Part shown: positions 1 through 6,608 of the stretch, in pieces
Layout: every line of letters begins with the position of its first letter
Position numbering within the stretch: position 1 is the first letter of the stretch
Source of the DNA: Bacillota bacterium
GTDB lineage: Bacteria; Bacillota; Bacilli; Bacillales; Cytobacillaceae
NCBI GenBank assembly: GCA_030705745.1
Contig: JAUZPT010000153.1
Coordinates: 1-7,035, forward strand
Length of the DNA stretch: 7,035 bases
Direction of reading: 5' to 3'
Notes under the pieces: generated by a model
Databases searched by the model: none
What the model was told of the DNA's origin: nothing
What the model saw: the letters and a program-made list of their open reading frames with translations, nothing else
Made by a program: the position numbers and the translations under genes

Positions 1-459
1 AAGGGTTACTGGAATCGTCCTGAAGATACAGATCAAACATTACGGGATGGTTGGCTTTTTACGGGTGACCTTGGCTATATGGATGAAGAAGGCTATTTTT
101 ATGTGGTCGACCGCAAAAAGGATATGATTATAGCTGGCGGATTCAATATTTATCCGAGAGAAATAGAAGAGGTTTTATATGAGCATCCCGAGGTACAGGA
201 AGTAGTTGCTGCGGGTATACCTGATCCTTACCGTGGGGAGACGGTGAAAGCATATATAGTCTTGAAAGCTGGATCTACTTTAACGAAAGAAGAATTAAAC
301 CAATTTGCGCGTTCACAGCTCGCTGCCTATAAAGTACCGAGAATATATGAATTTAGAAAAGAGCTGCCAAAAACGGCTGTCGGGAAAATACTTCGAAGAG
401 CACTGATCGAAGAAGAAAAGAAGAAAATAGAAGATGAAGAAGGCCAAAAGCATGCATGA
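1..459 (+). CDS. lcfA: Long-chain acyl-CoA synthetase (fatty acid:CoA ligase), C-terminal part
   Basis: The frame is open from the first base, so this is the last 152 residues of a protein whose N-terminal part lies outside the window. What remains is the C-terminal end of an ANL-superfamily adenylating enzyme. The A7 motif TGDL is at residues 21-24 of the fragment, the hinge and A8 motif [10 protein letters not shown] at 34-43, then [11 protein letters not shown] at 46-56. The catalytic A10 lysine is in PKTAVGKI (Lys129). The enzyme converts a long-chain fatty acid, ATP and CoA to acyl-CoA, AMP and pyrophosphate, which is the entry step of beta-oxidation. The tail is highly charged ([14 protein letters not shown]). 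It lies just upstream of fadR-fadB-etfBA, as in B. subtilis, and that context supports lcfA over other AMP-forming ligases. No frameshift is seen; a weak terminator follows the stop. Confidence 0.93.
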   Translation, partial: KGYWNRPEDTDQTLRDGWLFTGDLGYMDEEGYFYVVDRKKDMIIAGGFNIYPREIEEVLYEHPEVQEVVAAGIPDPYRGETVKAYIVLKAGSTLTKEELNQFARSQLAAYKVPRIYEFRKELPKTAVGKILRRALIEEEKKKIEDEEGQKHA

Positions 460-465
460 CTTATT

Positions 466-495
466 GAGCCGGGAACTACAGGCTCTTTATTTTTG
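466..495 (+). terminator. Probable weak intrinsic terminator after lcfA
   Basis: GAGCC (466-470) can pair with GGCTC (481-485) around a 10-base loop, followed at once by TTTATTTTT (486-494). The stem is only 5 bp, so termination may be partial. It lies 6 bases past the lcfA stop and about 60 bases before a promoter for fadR, which fits a transcript end. It could instead act only as an attenuator or 3' processing site. Confidence 0.5.
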
Positions 496-556
496 CAGAA
501 CTATGCTTGTCTTAAGTAGGAGAATCATTTACTTTTAATTTTAACAATTATAAATA

Positions 557-585
557 TTGACAGAATAGATTTATCTTACTATTAT
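557..585 (+). promoter_or_regulatory. Sigma-A promoter for fadR
   Basis: A perfect -35 hexamer TTGACA (557-562) is separated by 17 bases from TATTAT (580-585), which matches the -10 consensus at five of six positions. The start of transcription is expected near 592, inside the FadR operator. The leader before the fadR GTG would be about 64 bases. The promoter would transcribe fadR-fadB and, by read-through, etfB-etfA. Confidence 0.8.
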
Positions 586-591
586 AAAATT

Positions 592-611
592 ATGAATGAT
601 TATTCATTCAT
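592..611 (+). promoter_or_regulatory. FadR operator overlapping the fadR transcription start
   Basis: Positions 593-610 read TGAATGATTATTCATTCA, a perfect 7-bp inverted repeat with a 4-base spacer; one more A-T pair (592/611) extends each arm to 8. It matches the B. subtilis FadR consensus TGAATGANTANTCATTCA at every fixed position. It begins 7 bases after the -10 box, so bound repressor would cover the transcription start and block initiation. Known in the family: long-chain acyl-CoA releases FadR from such sites. Inferred: negative autoregulation of fadR-fadB(-etfBA). Confidence 0.88.
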
Positions 612-633
612 TTTATGAGTATAAATTTTTTCT

Positions 634-651
634 TTTCCTCAAAGGAGGGAA
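634..651 (+). promoter_or_regulatory. fadR ribosome binding site, potentially inside a hairpin
   Basis: AAAGGAGG (641-648) lies 7 bases before a GTG at 656 and decides the fadR start. The bases just upstream (634-640, TTTCCTC) can pair with 645-651 (GAGGGAA) across a 4-base loop AAAG, giving 7 bp including one G-U. The hairpin would mask most of the ribosome binding site. Whether it forms in the cell is not known. Confidence 0.6.
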
Positions 652-655
652 TGCA

Positions 656-1243
656 GTGAAGAAAAGCAAACCTAAATATATGCAGATTATTGATGCTGCT
701 GTGCTTGTGATTGCGGAAAACGGTTACCACCAAGCACAGGTATCCAAAATCGCCAAGCAAGCTGGAGTCGCCGACGGTACAATTTATTTGTATTTTAAAA
801 ATAAAGAATATATCTTAATCTCATTATTTGAAGAGAAAATGGGTAATTTTATTGAAAAAATAAGTGAAAAGATTGCAGGAAAAGAAACCGCGGCAGAGAA
901 ATTATTAATGATGATCGAAGCCCACTTCGGCCTTTTGTCCAGGGACAAGCATCTTGCAATTGTAACCCAATTGGAATTGCGACAGTCAAATAAAGAACTT
1001 CGTTTAAAGATTAACGATGTCCTTAAAGGGTATTTAAAGGTGATTGAAACCATCTTGAAGGATGGCAAGGAGCGCGGGGAGTTTTCTTCCATGTCGGATG
1101 TTCGGCTCGCCCGCCAGATGATTTTTGGAACAATTGACGAAACTGTGACATCCTGGGTCATGAATGATCAAAAATACGAATTGGAAGCACTCGGAAAATC
1201 GGTTCATCAATTGTTAATAAACGGATTAAGAGGTACAATTTGA
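656..1243 (+). CDS. fadR: FadR, TetR-family repressor of fatty acid degradation genes
   Basis: A 195-residue TetR-family regulator, close in length and sequence to B. subtilis FadR. The N-terminal DNA-binding domain covers about residues 7-52, with the helix-turn-helix near 28-47 (VSKIAKQAGVADGTIYLYFKNK), the classic TetR signature. The variable C-terminal domain (55-195) is the ligand and dimer part, with conserved stretches such as IVTQLELRQSN (102-112) and RQMIFGTIDETVTSWVMNDQKY (153-174). FadR represses beta-oxidation operons and is released by long-chain acyl-CoA. I chose the GTG at 656 because it has a strong AAAGGAGG at 7-base spacing and gives the family N-terminus. An upstream in-frame ATG at 596 lies inside the operator and has no ribosome binding site. 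The perfect FadR operator upstream supports both identity and autoregulation. fadB follows 31 bases downstream. Confidence 0.95.
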   Translation: MKKSKPKYMQIIDAAVLVIAENGYHQAQVSKIAKQAGVADGTIYLYFKNKEYILISLFEEKMGNFIEKISEKIAGKETAAEKLLMMIEAHFGLLSRDKHLAIVTQLELRQSNKELRLKINDVLKGYLKVIETILKDGKERGEFSSMSDVRLARQMIFGTIDETVTSWVMNDQKYELEALGKSVHQLLINGLRGTI

Positions 1244-1274
1244 ATTGAATGTTTACATAATGGGAGGTAGGGAA

Positions 1275-2048
1275 ATGGAATATTTGAAATGGTCGGCAAC
1301 AGACCAAGTTGCAGCGATTACGATCCAGCGTTCCCCGGCAAATGCTCTTTCATCAGGGGTATTGAAAGAATTATCTTCTGTCCTTGATGAAATTGAAACA
1401 AATGAGGAGATTCGGGTCGTTCTTATTCATGGCGATGGACGCTTTTTTTCTGCAGGAGCGGATATTAAAGAATTTACCACCATCGAATCAGAAGAAGAGT
1501 TTTCAAAACTCGGCAAATTTGGCCAGGATTTATTCGAGCGGATGGAGAAGTTTCCTAAGCCGATAATTGCAGCTATTCATGGAGCGGCACTTGGAGGAGG
1601 CCTTGAACTGGCGATGGCGTGCCATTTCCGCCTTGTGAGCGATTCAGCAAAACTTGGTTTGCCTGAATTGCAGCTTGGTTTAGTACCCGGGTTTGCTGGT
1701 TCCCAGCGGTTGCCACGTTATGTTGGCATGGCAAGGGCTGCGGAAATGCTTTTCACTTCTGAACCAATTACAGGTTTGGAGGCCGTTCAGTATGGTTTGG
1801 CAAACCATTCCTATCCGGAAGAGGAAGTTCTTGAAAATGCCTTTAAAATGGCCAAGAAAATCGCCAAGAAAAGCCCTGGTTCATTAAAAGCTGCTATCCA
1901 ATTATTAAATTACGCCAAGACGAAGGAATTTTACGAAGGCGTAGACAAGGAAGCTGAGCTGTTTGGCCAAGTATTTATGTCGGCCGATGGAAAAGAAGGT
2001 ATCCAAGCATTTATTGAAAAAAGAGAACCAACATTTAAAGGCAATTAG
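1275..2048 (+). CDS. fadB: Enoyl-CoA hydratase (crotonase family), beta-oxidation
   Basis: A 257-residue crotonase-fold enzyme of normal family length. It hydrates trans-2-enoyl-CoA to 3-hydroxyacyl-CoA in the cytoplasm, the second step of the beta-oxidation cycle. The oxyanion-hole segment GRFFSAGADIKEF is at 55-67 and the second one, HGAALGGGLELAMACH, at 102-117. Both catalytic glutamates of true hydratases are present: Glu111 (GGGLELA) and Glu131 (GLPELQLG), 20 residues apart like rat Glu144/Glu164. The PGFAGSQRLPRYVG segment follows at 138-151. Hydratase is thus more likely than isomerase or another crotonase, though the acyl chain specificity cannot be read. The start at ATG 1275 has GGGAGG 7 bases upstream; an in-frame TTG at 1245 has no such site. 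It is cotranscribed with fadR. The name follows B. subtilis FadB and is not the bifunctional FadB of E. coli. Confidence 0.94.
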   Translation: MEYLKWSATDQVAAITIQRSPANALSSGVLKELSSVLDEIETNEEIRVVLIHGDGRFFSAGADIKEFTTIESEEEFSKLGKFGQDLFERMEKFPKPIIAAIHGAALGGGLELAMACHFRLVSDSAKLGLPELQLGLVPGFAGSQRLPRYVGMARAAEMLFTSEPITGLEAVQYGLANHSYPEEEVLENAFKMAKKIAKKSPGSLKAAIQLLNYAKTKEFYEGVDKEAELFGQVFMSADGKEGIQAFIEKREPTFKGN

Positions 2049-2122
2049 CGCGTATTCTTAAAAGACTTTCTCACAGATGCGCGCCCCTGAGAAGGGGAAA
2101 AAAATTTAGGTTGAATTTTTTT
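2048..2122 (+). other. Structured fadB-etfB intergenic region with three potential hairpins
   Basis: Hairpin A pairs 2048-2056 (GCGCGTATT) with 2076-2084 (GATGCGCGC), 9 bp with two G-U pairs and a 19-base loop. Hairpin B is CCCCT-GAGA-AGGGG (2084-2097), 5 bp with a GNRA tetraloop. Hairpin C pairs AAAAAAATT (2098-2106) with AATTTTTTT (2114-2122). Neither GC-rich hairpin is followed by a U-run, so this is not a classic terminator. It could be a partial terminator, an mRNA stability or processing element, or a regulatory fold. I see no convincing promoter in the 119-base gap, so etfBA is probably transcribed from upstream. Confidence 0.5.
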
Positions 2123-2167
2123 AATCTTTAGAACAGAAGAAATGTTTGTATACTTAGGAGGGAAACC

Positions 2168-2941
2168 ATGAATATTTTTGTTTTAATGAAAAGGACATTT
2201 GATACAGAAGAAAAGATTTCAATTTCAGCGGGTAAAATCAATGAAGATGGCGCTGAATTTATTATTAATCCTTATGATGAATATGCTGTTGAAGAAGCGA
2301 TCCAAGTCCGCGATGCACATGGCGGCGAAGTGACTGTCGTTTCAGTCGGAACGGAAGAAGCGGAAAAACAGCTTCGTACAGCGCTTGCGATGGGAGCTGA
2401 CAAGGCTGTTCTTATCAACACTGAAGACGATGTTGAAAACGGCGACCAATTCACGACAGCAAAGATTCTTGCTCAATTCCTAAAAGATAAAGAAGCCGAT
2501 TTAATCCTTGGCGGAAATGTGGCCATTGATGGCGGCTCAGGCCAAGTAGGACCTCGTGTTGCTGAAATGCTTAACATTCCTTATGTAACGACCATTACAA
2601 AGCTTGAAATCGACGGAAACAAGGCAACCGTAACACGCGATGTTGAAGGTGACTCGGAAGTGATCGAAACAACCCTTCCTTTGCTAGTCACTGCACAGCA
2701 AGGATTGAATGAACCGCGCTATCCTTCACTGCCTGGTATTATGAAAGCGAAAAAGAAGCCTCTGGAAGAACTGGAACTGGACGATTTGGATTTGGAAGAG
2801 GACGATGTCGAAGCGAAAACAAAAACAATCGAAATTTATTTGCCCCCTAAAAAAGAAGCTGGAAGAGTGTTGCAGGGTGATTTGAATGATCGGGTAAAGG
2901 AACTTGTCCACCTTCTTCATTCCGAAGCGAAAGTAATTTAA
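2168..2941 (+). CDS. etfB: Electron transfer flavoprotein beta subunit
   Basis: A 257-residue EtfB, the same length as B. subtilis EtfB. With EtfA it forms the soluble heterodimer that takes electrons from acyl-CoA dehydrogenases and passes them towards the respiratory chain. The beta subunit carries the structural AMP; the DGGSGQVGPRVAE segment (121-133) belongs to the nucleotide-binding fold. The NEPRYPSLPGIMKAKKK segment (181-197) is the conserved recognition loop that docks the dehydrogenase. An acidic stretch (ELELDDLDLEEDDVE, 201-215) follows, then the C-terminal arm, KTKTIEIYLPPKK, that embraces the alpha subunit. The start at ATG 2168 has AGGAGG 6 bases upstream. etfA follows 39 bases later with its own strong ribosome binding site, so the two are surely one transcript. 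The 5' gap to fadB is long and structured. Confidence 0.96.
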   Translation: MNIFVLMKRTFDTEEKISISAGKINEDGAEFIINPYDEYAVEEAIQVRDAHGGEVTVVSVGTEEAEKQLRTALAMGADKAVLINTEDDVENGDQFTTAKILAQFLKDKEADLILGGNVAIDGGSGQVGPRVAEMLNIPYVTTITKLEIDGNKATVTRDVEGDSEVIETTLPLLVTAQQGLNEPRYPSLPGIMKAKKKPLEELELDDLDLEEDDVEAKTKTIEIYLPPKKEAGRVLQGDLNDRVKELVHLLHSEAKVI

Positions 2942-2980
2942 TTGTAAAATTCATAAATATGCATGCAGGAGGTAAATAAT

Positions 2981-3958
2981 ATGGCTAGAAAAGTTTTGAC
3001 TTTAGGTGAAGTGAGAGATGGTTCATTACGAAACGTATCTTTTGAAACGATTGCAGCGGCAAAAACGATTTCAGAGGGTGGCGAGGTTGTTGCTGTTTTG
3101 ATCGGGAATGGTGTAAGCGCTTTAGGGGAAGAATTGGTTAAATATGGTGCTGACCGTGTACTTGTTGTGGAGAACGAAAAACTTTCTCAATATACATCTG
3201 ACGGTTATTCACAAGCATTGCTAGCTGCGATTGAGCAAGAAAAGCCAGAGGGCTTAATTCTTGGCCATACAGCACTAGGTAAAGACTTGTCGCCACGAAT
3301 CGCTGGAAAACTATCTTCTGGACTTATATCCGATGCAACTGATGTTGAAGTCGCAGGTGGTAATCTTGTGTTTACAAGACCTATTTTCTCAGGAAAGGCA
3401 TTTGAAAAGAAAATCGTGACAGATGGTCTCGTTTTTGCGACCATTCGCCCGAATAACATTGCTCCACTCGAAAGAGATGAAAGTCGATCTCGTGAAGTTG
3501 GCAGCCTGGCAGTTGAAATCAGCGACTTGAGAACCATTATAAAAGAAGTGGTGCGCAAGGCAAGTGAAGGTGTAGACCTTTCAGAAGCGAAAGTGGTAAT
3601 CGCTGGAGGGAGGGGCGTTAAAAGTTCGGATGGTTTTGAACCTCTTAAGGAATTGGCAAACGTCCTTGGTGGAGCGGTCGGAGCTTCCCGAGGGGCATGC
3701 GATGCGGACTATTGCGATTATTCGCTGCAAATTGGTCAAACAGGTAAGGTTGTTACGCCAGATCTATATATCGCGTGTGGAATTTCCGGAGCAATTCAGC
3801 ATTTAGCGGGAATGTCGAATTCAAAAGTAATTGTTGCCATTAACAAAGATCCAGAAGCGAATATTTTTAAAGTGGCCGATTACGGCATTGTAGGGGACCT
3901 TTTTGAAGTTGTTCCGCTCTTGACAGAGGAGTTCAAAAAGCTTAAGGTTCATTCATAA
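2981..3958 (+). CDS. etfA: Electron transfer flavoprotein alpha subunit (FAD-binding)
   Basis: A 325-residue EtfA of normal length. The N-terminal alpha/beta domain spans about 1-190. The C-terminal FAD-binding domain starts near 200, with AGGRGVKS (208-215), the GGAVGASRGACDADYC segment (230-245), IGQTGKVVTP (251-260) and the EtfA signature LYIACGISGAIQHLAGMSNS (262-281), ending in NKDPEANIFKVADYGIVGD (288-306). It holds the redox-active FAD that accepts electrons from acyl-CoA dehydrogenase. The ATG at 2981 is chosen because AGGAGG (2967-2972) lies 8 bases upstream. The in-frame ATG at 2963 overlaps the ribosome binding site itself and cannot use it. A strong terminator after the stop ends the fatty acid cluster. 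Confidence 0.96.
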   Translation: MARKVLTLGEVRDGSLRNVSFETIAAAKTISEGGEVVAVLIGNGVSALGEELVKYGADRVLVVENEKLSQYTSDGYSQALLAAIEQEKPEGLILGHTALGKDLSPRIAGKLSSGLISDATDVEVAGGNLVFTRPIFSGKAFEKKIVTDGLVFATIRPNNIAPLERDESRSREVGSLAVEISDLRTIIKEVVRKASEGVDLSEAKVVIAGGRGVKSSDGFEPLKELANVLGGAVGASRGACDADYCDYSLQIGQTGKVVTPDLYIACGISGAIQHLAGMSNSKVIVAINKDPEANIFKVADYGIVGDLFEVVPLLTEEFKKLKVHS

Positions 3959-3965
3959 AAATTCA

Positions 3966-3998
3966 GGAGCGAGCGGCCACAGCCGCTCGCTTTCGTTC
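3966..3998 (+). terminator. Strong intrinsic terminator after etfA
   Basis: GCGAGCGGC (3969-3977) pairs perfectly with GCCGCTCGC (3982-3990) around the tetraloop CACA. The A-T pair 3968/3991 and two G-U pairs can extend it. TTTCGTT follows. It separates the fatty acid cluster from trxA. Confidence 0.9.
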
Positions 3999-4054
3999 GC
4001 AATAAAAAGAATAGGCAGTAATTTTTAAGGGTACATTACAAGCGAATCAAATTA

Positions 4055-4084
4055 TTAGCAGTATTAGTAAAACGATGATATACT
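4055..4084 (+). promoter_or_regulatory. Extended -10 sigma-A promoter candidate for trxA
   Basis: TATACT (4079-4084) is preceded by TG with one base between (TGATATACT), an extended -10 element. A weak -35, TTAGCA (4055-4060), lies 18 bases upstream. Transcription would start near 4091, giving a leader of about 26 bases. The strong terminator upstream means trxA needs its own promoter, which supports the call. Confidence 0.65.
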
Positions 4085-4116
4085 TTCGGTAGTATTTATA
4101 TTAGGAGGCATTTTAT

Positions 4117-4431
4117 ATGGCTATTTCACATGTTACAGATCAAACTTTCTCTGAAGAAACAGGTTCAGGCCTGGTTTTAGTTGATTTTTGGGCACCATGG
4201 TGCGGACCTTGCAAAATGATTGCACCTGTCCTTGAAGAGCTTGATTCCGAAATGGGCGATAAAGTAAAAATTACAAAGCTTGATGTCGATGATAATCAAG
4301 AAACTGCTGCAAAATTCGGTGTCATGAGCATTCCAACTTTGCTTGTTTTAAAAGACGGAGAAGTAGTCGACAAAGTTGTTGGCTTCCAACCGAAAGACGC
4401 TCTTGCAAGCGTCCTTGAGAAACACATTTAA
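4117..4431 (+). CDS. trxA: Thioredoxin
   Basis: A 104-residue classical thioredoxin, full length and a single domain. The redox motif WCGPC is at residues 28-32 (Cys29 and Cys32). The buried aspartate in LVDFWA (Asp23) and the cis-proline in SIPT (Pro73) are present. It reduces disulfides in cytoplasmic proteins such as ribonucleotide reductase and peroxidases, and is itself reduced by thioredoxin reductase. The start at ATG 4117 has AGGAGG 8 bases upstream. It stands alone between two terminators with its own promoter, as expected for an essential housekeeping gene, and its position between etfA and uvrC is the B. subtilis order. In B. subtilis trxA is also under stress control, but I see no complete stress promoter here. 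Confidence 0.97.
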   Translation: MAISHVTDQTFSEETGSGLVLVDFWAPWCGPCKMIAPVLEELDSEMGDKVKITKLDVDDNQETAAKFGVMSIPTLLVLKDGEVVDKVVGFQPKDALASVLEKHI

Positions 4432-4459
4432 TTATTTTCAATCCTATTGTACGACTATT

Positions 4460-4489
4460 CCCCTGGCCATTTGGGTTCAGGGGTTTTTT
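4460..4489 (+). terminator. Strong intrinsic terminator after trxA
   Basis: CCCCTG (4460-4465) pairs with CAGGGG (4478-4483) and is followed directly by six T (4484-4489). It lies 28 bases after the trxA stop. Confidence 0.9.
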
Positions 4490-4506
4490 GTTTGCACAAA
4501 TCTTGA

Positions 4507-4535
4507 TTGAATAGAGAAGAAAACAAAGTTATGAT
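4507..4535 (+). promoter_or_regulatory. Sigma-A promoter candidate for uvrC
   Basis: TTGAAT (4507-4512), four of six matches to -35, is 17 bases from TATGAT (4530-4535), five of six matches to -10. The start would fall near 4542, only about 20 bases before the uvrC ATG. The trxA terminator just upstream makes a separate promoter necessary. I saw no CGAAC-N4-GTTC type LexA box nearby. Confidence 0.6.
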
Positions 4536-4561
4536 AAAAGATAAATGGGAGGTTGGCCGGA

Positions 4562-6334
4562 ATGAATGAAATCATTAAACAAAAACTCGCATTATTGCCG
4601 GATCAGCCCGGATGCTACTTAATGAAGGATCGCCAGGGGACGATTATTTACGTGGGAAAGGCAAAGGTTCTTAAAAACCGCGTTCGCTCCTATTTTACAG
4701 GCTCTCATGATGGAAAAACGCTGAGGCTCGTAAACGAAATCGAGAATTTCGAGTACATCGTAACTTCCTCTAACATAGAAGCATTAATTCTGGAATTGAA
4801 TTTAATCAAAAAACATGATCCGAAATACAATATCATGTTAAAAGATGATAAGACGTACCCATTTATCAAACTAACGGCAGAAAGACATCCGAAGCTGATT
4901 ATTACACGGAAAGTTAAAAAGGATAAAGGAAAATACTTTGGTCCCTATCCGAATGTCCAGGCGGCAAATGAAACGAAAAAGCTTTTGGATCGAATATATC
5001 CGTTGCGCAAATGCTCCACCCTGCCGGATCGTGTTTGCCTATATTACCATTTAGGGCAATGCCTGGCTCCTTGTGTCAAGGAAATTCCTGAGCAACAATA
5101 CAAGGATATGATAGAAGAAATTTCCCGTTTTTTAAATGGGGGATATAAAGAAATTAAAAAAGAGTTAACGGAAAAAATGCTGTCTGCCGCAGAGAGCCTG
5201 GATTTTGAACGGGCCAAGGAGTACCGCGATAAGATTAGCCACATTGAAATCACGATGGAAAAGCAAAAAATGAATAGTACCGATTTTATCGACAGGGATG
5301 TATTTGGCTATGCTGTCGATAAAGGATGGATGTGCGTACAAGTATTTTTTGTACGCCAAGGAAAATTAATTGAGAGAGATGTCTCGATGTTCCCTGTTTA
5401 TGACGAAGCTGAAGAGGAAATGCTCACATTTCTCGGTCAATTTTATACAAAGGCAGAGCACTTTAAACCAAAAGAAATATTAATCCCTGACAAAGTCGAC
5501 CATTCATTGGCAGAACAGCTTTTGGATGTGAAGGTGCTTCAACCACAGCGTGGGCAAAAGAAGGATCTAGTAGAACTTGCGAATAAAAATGCGAAAATCG
5601 CCTTAAATGAAAAATTTTCGTTAATCGAAAGAGATGATGACCGAACCATTAAAGCGGTCGAAAATCTTGGAAATATGCTTGGAATCTATACCCCACACAG
5701 AATCGAAGCATTCGATAATTCGAATATTCAAGGAACAGATCCCGTGTCAGCATTAGTGGTATTCCAGGACGGTAAAGCAAATAAGCGGGAGTATCGTAAA
5801 TATAAAATTAAATCAGTGACTGGCCCTGATGATTATGAAACAATGAGGGAAGTTGTTCGCAGAAGATATTCAAGAGTTTTAAAAGAATCATTGCCACTTC
5901 CTGATTTAATTATCATAGATGGTGGTAAAGGACATGTTGAAACCGTCAGAGATGTATTGGAAAATGAATTAGGCCTTGATTTGCCATTGGCTGGCCTAGT
6001 AAAAGATGAGAAGCATAGCACCTCCCAGCTGCTGTATGGAAATCCGCTTGAAATCATTCCGTTGGCAAGAAATAGTCAGGAATTTTACCTCCTACAGCGA
6101 ATTCAGGATGAAGTGCATCGATTTGCGATCACTTTTCACCGGCAGATAAGAGGAAAAACAGCATTCCATTCCTTGCTCGATGATATACCAGGAATAGGTG
6201 AAAAAAGGAAAAAAGCCTTGCTCAAGTCCTTTGGATCTGTGAAAAAGATGAAAGAAGCAACCCTAGAGCAATTTTTGGAAATAGGCATACCTTCCAATAC
6301 AGCAGAGGAACTGCTAAAAAAACTTCAAGAATAA
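4562..6334 (+). CDS. uvrC: Excinuclease ABC subunit C (UvrC)
   Basis: A full-length UvrC of 590 residues, the nuclease of UvrABC nucleotide excision repair. It cuts damaged DNA on both sides of the lesion after UvrB is loaded. The GIY-YIG domain for the 3' cut covers about 13-95 (PGCY at 16-19, YVGKAK at 30-35). Four cysteines (151, 159, 167, 171) correspond to the cluster region that binds Fe-S in E. coli UvrC. The UVR helical hairpin that contacts UvrB is at about 198-232. The RNase H-like domain for the 5' cut has [11 protein letters not shown] (Asp385), IIDGGKGH (Asp453), KDEKH (Asp482) and FHRQIRGK (His526). Tandem helix-hairpin-helix motifs close the protein (539-590, [14 protein letters not shown]). 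ATG 4562 is chosen because GGGAGG lies 9 bases upstream; the in-frame TTG at 4553 touches that site. No terminator of its own follows. Confidence 0.97.
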   Translation: MNEIIKQKLALLPDQPGCYLMKDRQGTIIYVGKAKVLKNRVRSYFTGSHDGKTLRLVNEIENFEYIVTSSNIEALILELNLIKKHDPKYNIMLKDDKTYPFIKLTAERHPKLIITRKVKKDKGKYFGPYPNVQAANETKKLLDRIYPLRKCSTLPDRVCLYYHLGQCLAPCVKEIPEQQYKDMIEEISRFLNGGYKEIKKELTEKMLSAAESLDFERAKEYRDKISHIEITMEKQKMNSTDFIDRDVFGYAVDKGWMCVQVFFVRQGKLIERDVSMFPVYDEAEEEMLTFLGQFYTKAEHFKPKEILIPDKVDHSLAEQLLDVKVLQPQRGQKKDLVELANKNAKIALNEKFSLIERDDDRTIKAVENLGNMLGIYTPHRIEAFDNSNIQGTDPVSALVVFQDGKANKREYRKYKIKSVTGPDDYETMREVVRRRYSRVLKESLPLPDLIIIDGGKGHVETVRDVLENELGLDLPLAGLVKDEKHSTSQLLYGNPLEIIPLARNSQEFYLLQRIQDEVHRFAITFHRQIRGKTAFHSLLDDIPGIGEKRKKALLKSFGSVKKMKEATLEQFLEIGIPSNTAEELLKKLQE

Positions 6335-6336
6335 AG

Positions 6337-6365
6337 TTGTCAGAAAAATTATGGCGTGCTATAAT
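6337..6365 (+). promoter_or_regulatory. Strong extended -10 promoter of the lysC leader
   Basis: TTGTCA (6337-6342) and a perfect TATAAT (6360-6365) are 17 bases apart, with TG in the extended -10 position (TGCTATAAT). The -35 begins three bases after the uvrC stop codon. Transcription should start near 6372, giving a leader of about 330 bases that contains the lysine riboswitch. Confidence 0.88.
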
Positions 6366-6405
6366 GAGAAAAAATTATATTACTATCACTTTATAGTATT
6401 AAAGT

Positions 6406-6578
6406 GTAGGTAGAGGTGCGAACATCAAGAGTAAGGGTTCAAAGAAGTATGAGCTTCGATGAAGAACCTGGAAAGGGATGGATCGCCGAAGTGAAGAAAG
6501 ACTCATTACTTTCTTTGCTGGTCTTGCATTTAAAAAATGCCGGATTGTCAGGGTCGTTGCCCTGGAGAGCTATCTTAC
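6406..6578 (+). ncRNA. Lysine riboswitch aptamer (L box)
   Basis: The leader carries the L-box hallmarks in order: AGAGGTGCGAAC (6412-6423), the loop-turn element AGAGTA (6428-6433), GGATCGCCGAAG (6480-6491), GCTGGTCTTGCA (6517-6528), TTGTCAGGG (6545-6553) and CCTGGAGAGCTATC (6561-6574). Helices are visible: P1 pairs 6406-6413 with 6570-6578 with one bulged base, P2 has GGTTC/GAACC (6436-6440/6464-6468), a later arm has AAGAAAG/CTTTCTT (6494-6500/6509-6515), another GCATT/AATGC (6526-6530/6536-6540), and the last CAGGG/CCCTG (6549-6553/6560-6564). Known for the class: lysine binding stabilises P1 and lets the downstream terminator form. The gene that follows is aspartokinase, the standard target. 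In B. subtilis the same element precedes lysC. Confidence 0.95.
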
Positions 6579-6608
6579 GTTTTACGCGCTGATTCTTTCT
6601 TCGTGTTC

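Noticed and set aside
596..655. A 20-residue N-terminal extension of FadR starting at ATG 596
   Set aside because: The ATG lies inside the FadR operator and almost at the predicted transcription start, has no ribosome binding site, and encodes residues unlike the FadR family. GTG 656 has a strong site.
784..1161. Minus-strand open frame of 125 codons opposite fadR
   Set aside because: It lies entirely antisense to a clearly identified gene and its translation has no recognisable domain. The other minus-strand frames opposite etfB, etfA and uvrC look the same: shadows of real genes.
2149..2154. TATACT before etfB as a promoter -10 box
   Set aside because: It is only 13 bases from the ATG, so a start there would leave no proper leader for the ribosome binding site, and there is no -35 at 17 bases upstream.
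2433..2447. Partial match to a CcpA catabolite-responsive element inside etfB (TTGAAAACGGCGACC)
   Set aside because: Two constrained positions of the common consensus WTGNAANCGNWNNCW fail. In B. subtilis the known element for this operon lies in lcfA, upstream of what this window shows.
4029..4034. GGGTAC upstream of trxA as a sigma-B type -10 box
   Set aside because: B. subtilis trxA is known to have a stress promoter, but I find no GTTTAA-like -35 at 12-15 bases upstream, so the short match alone is not enough.
4563..4578. FadR-like inverted repeat TGAATGA-AA-TCATTAA at the uvrC start
   Set aside because: The spacer is 2 bases instead of 4 and one arm is imperfect. The bases encode the start of UvrC (MNEIIK), and uvrC has no link to fatty acid control.
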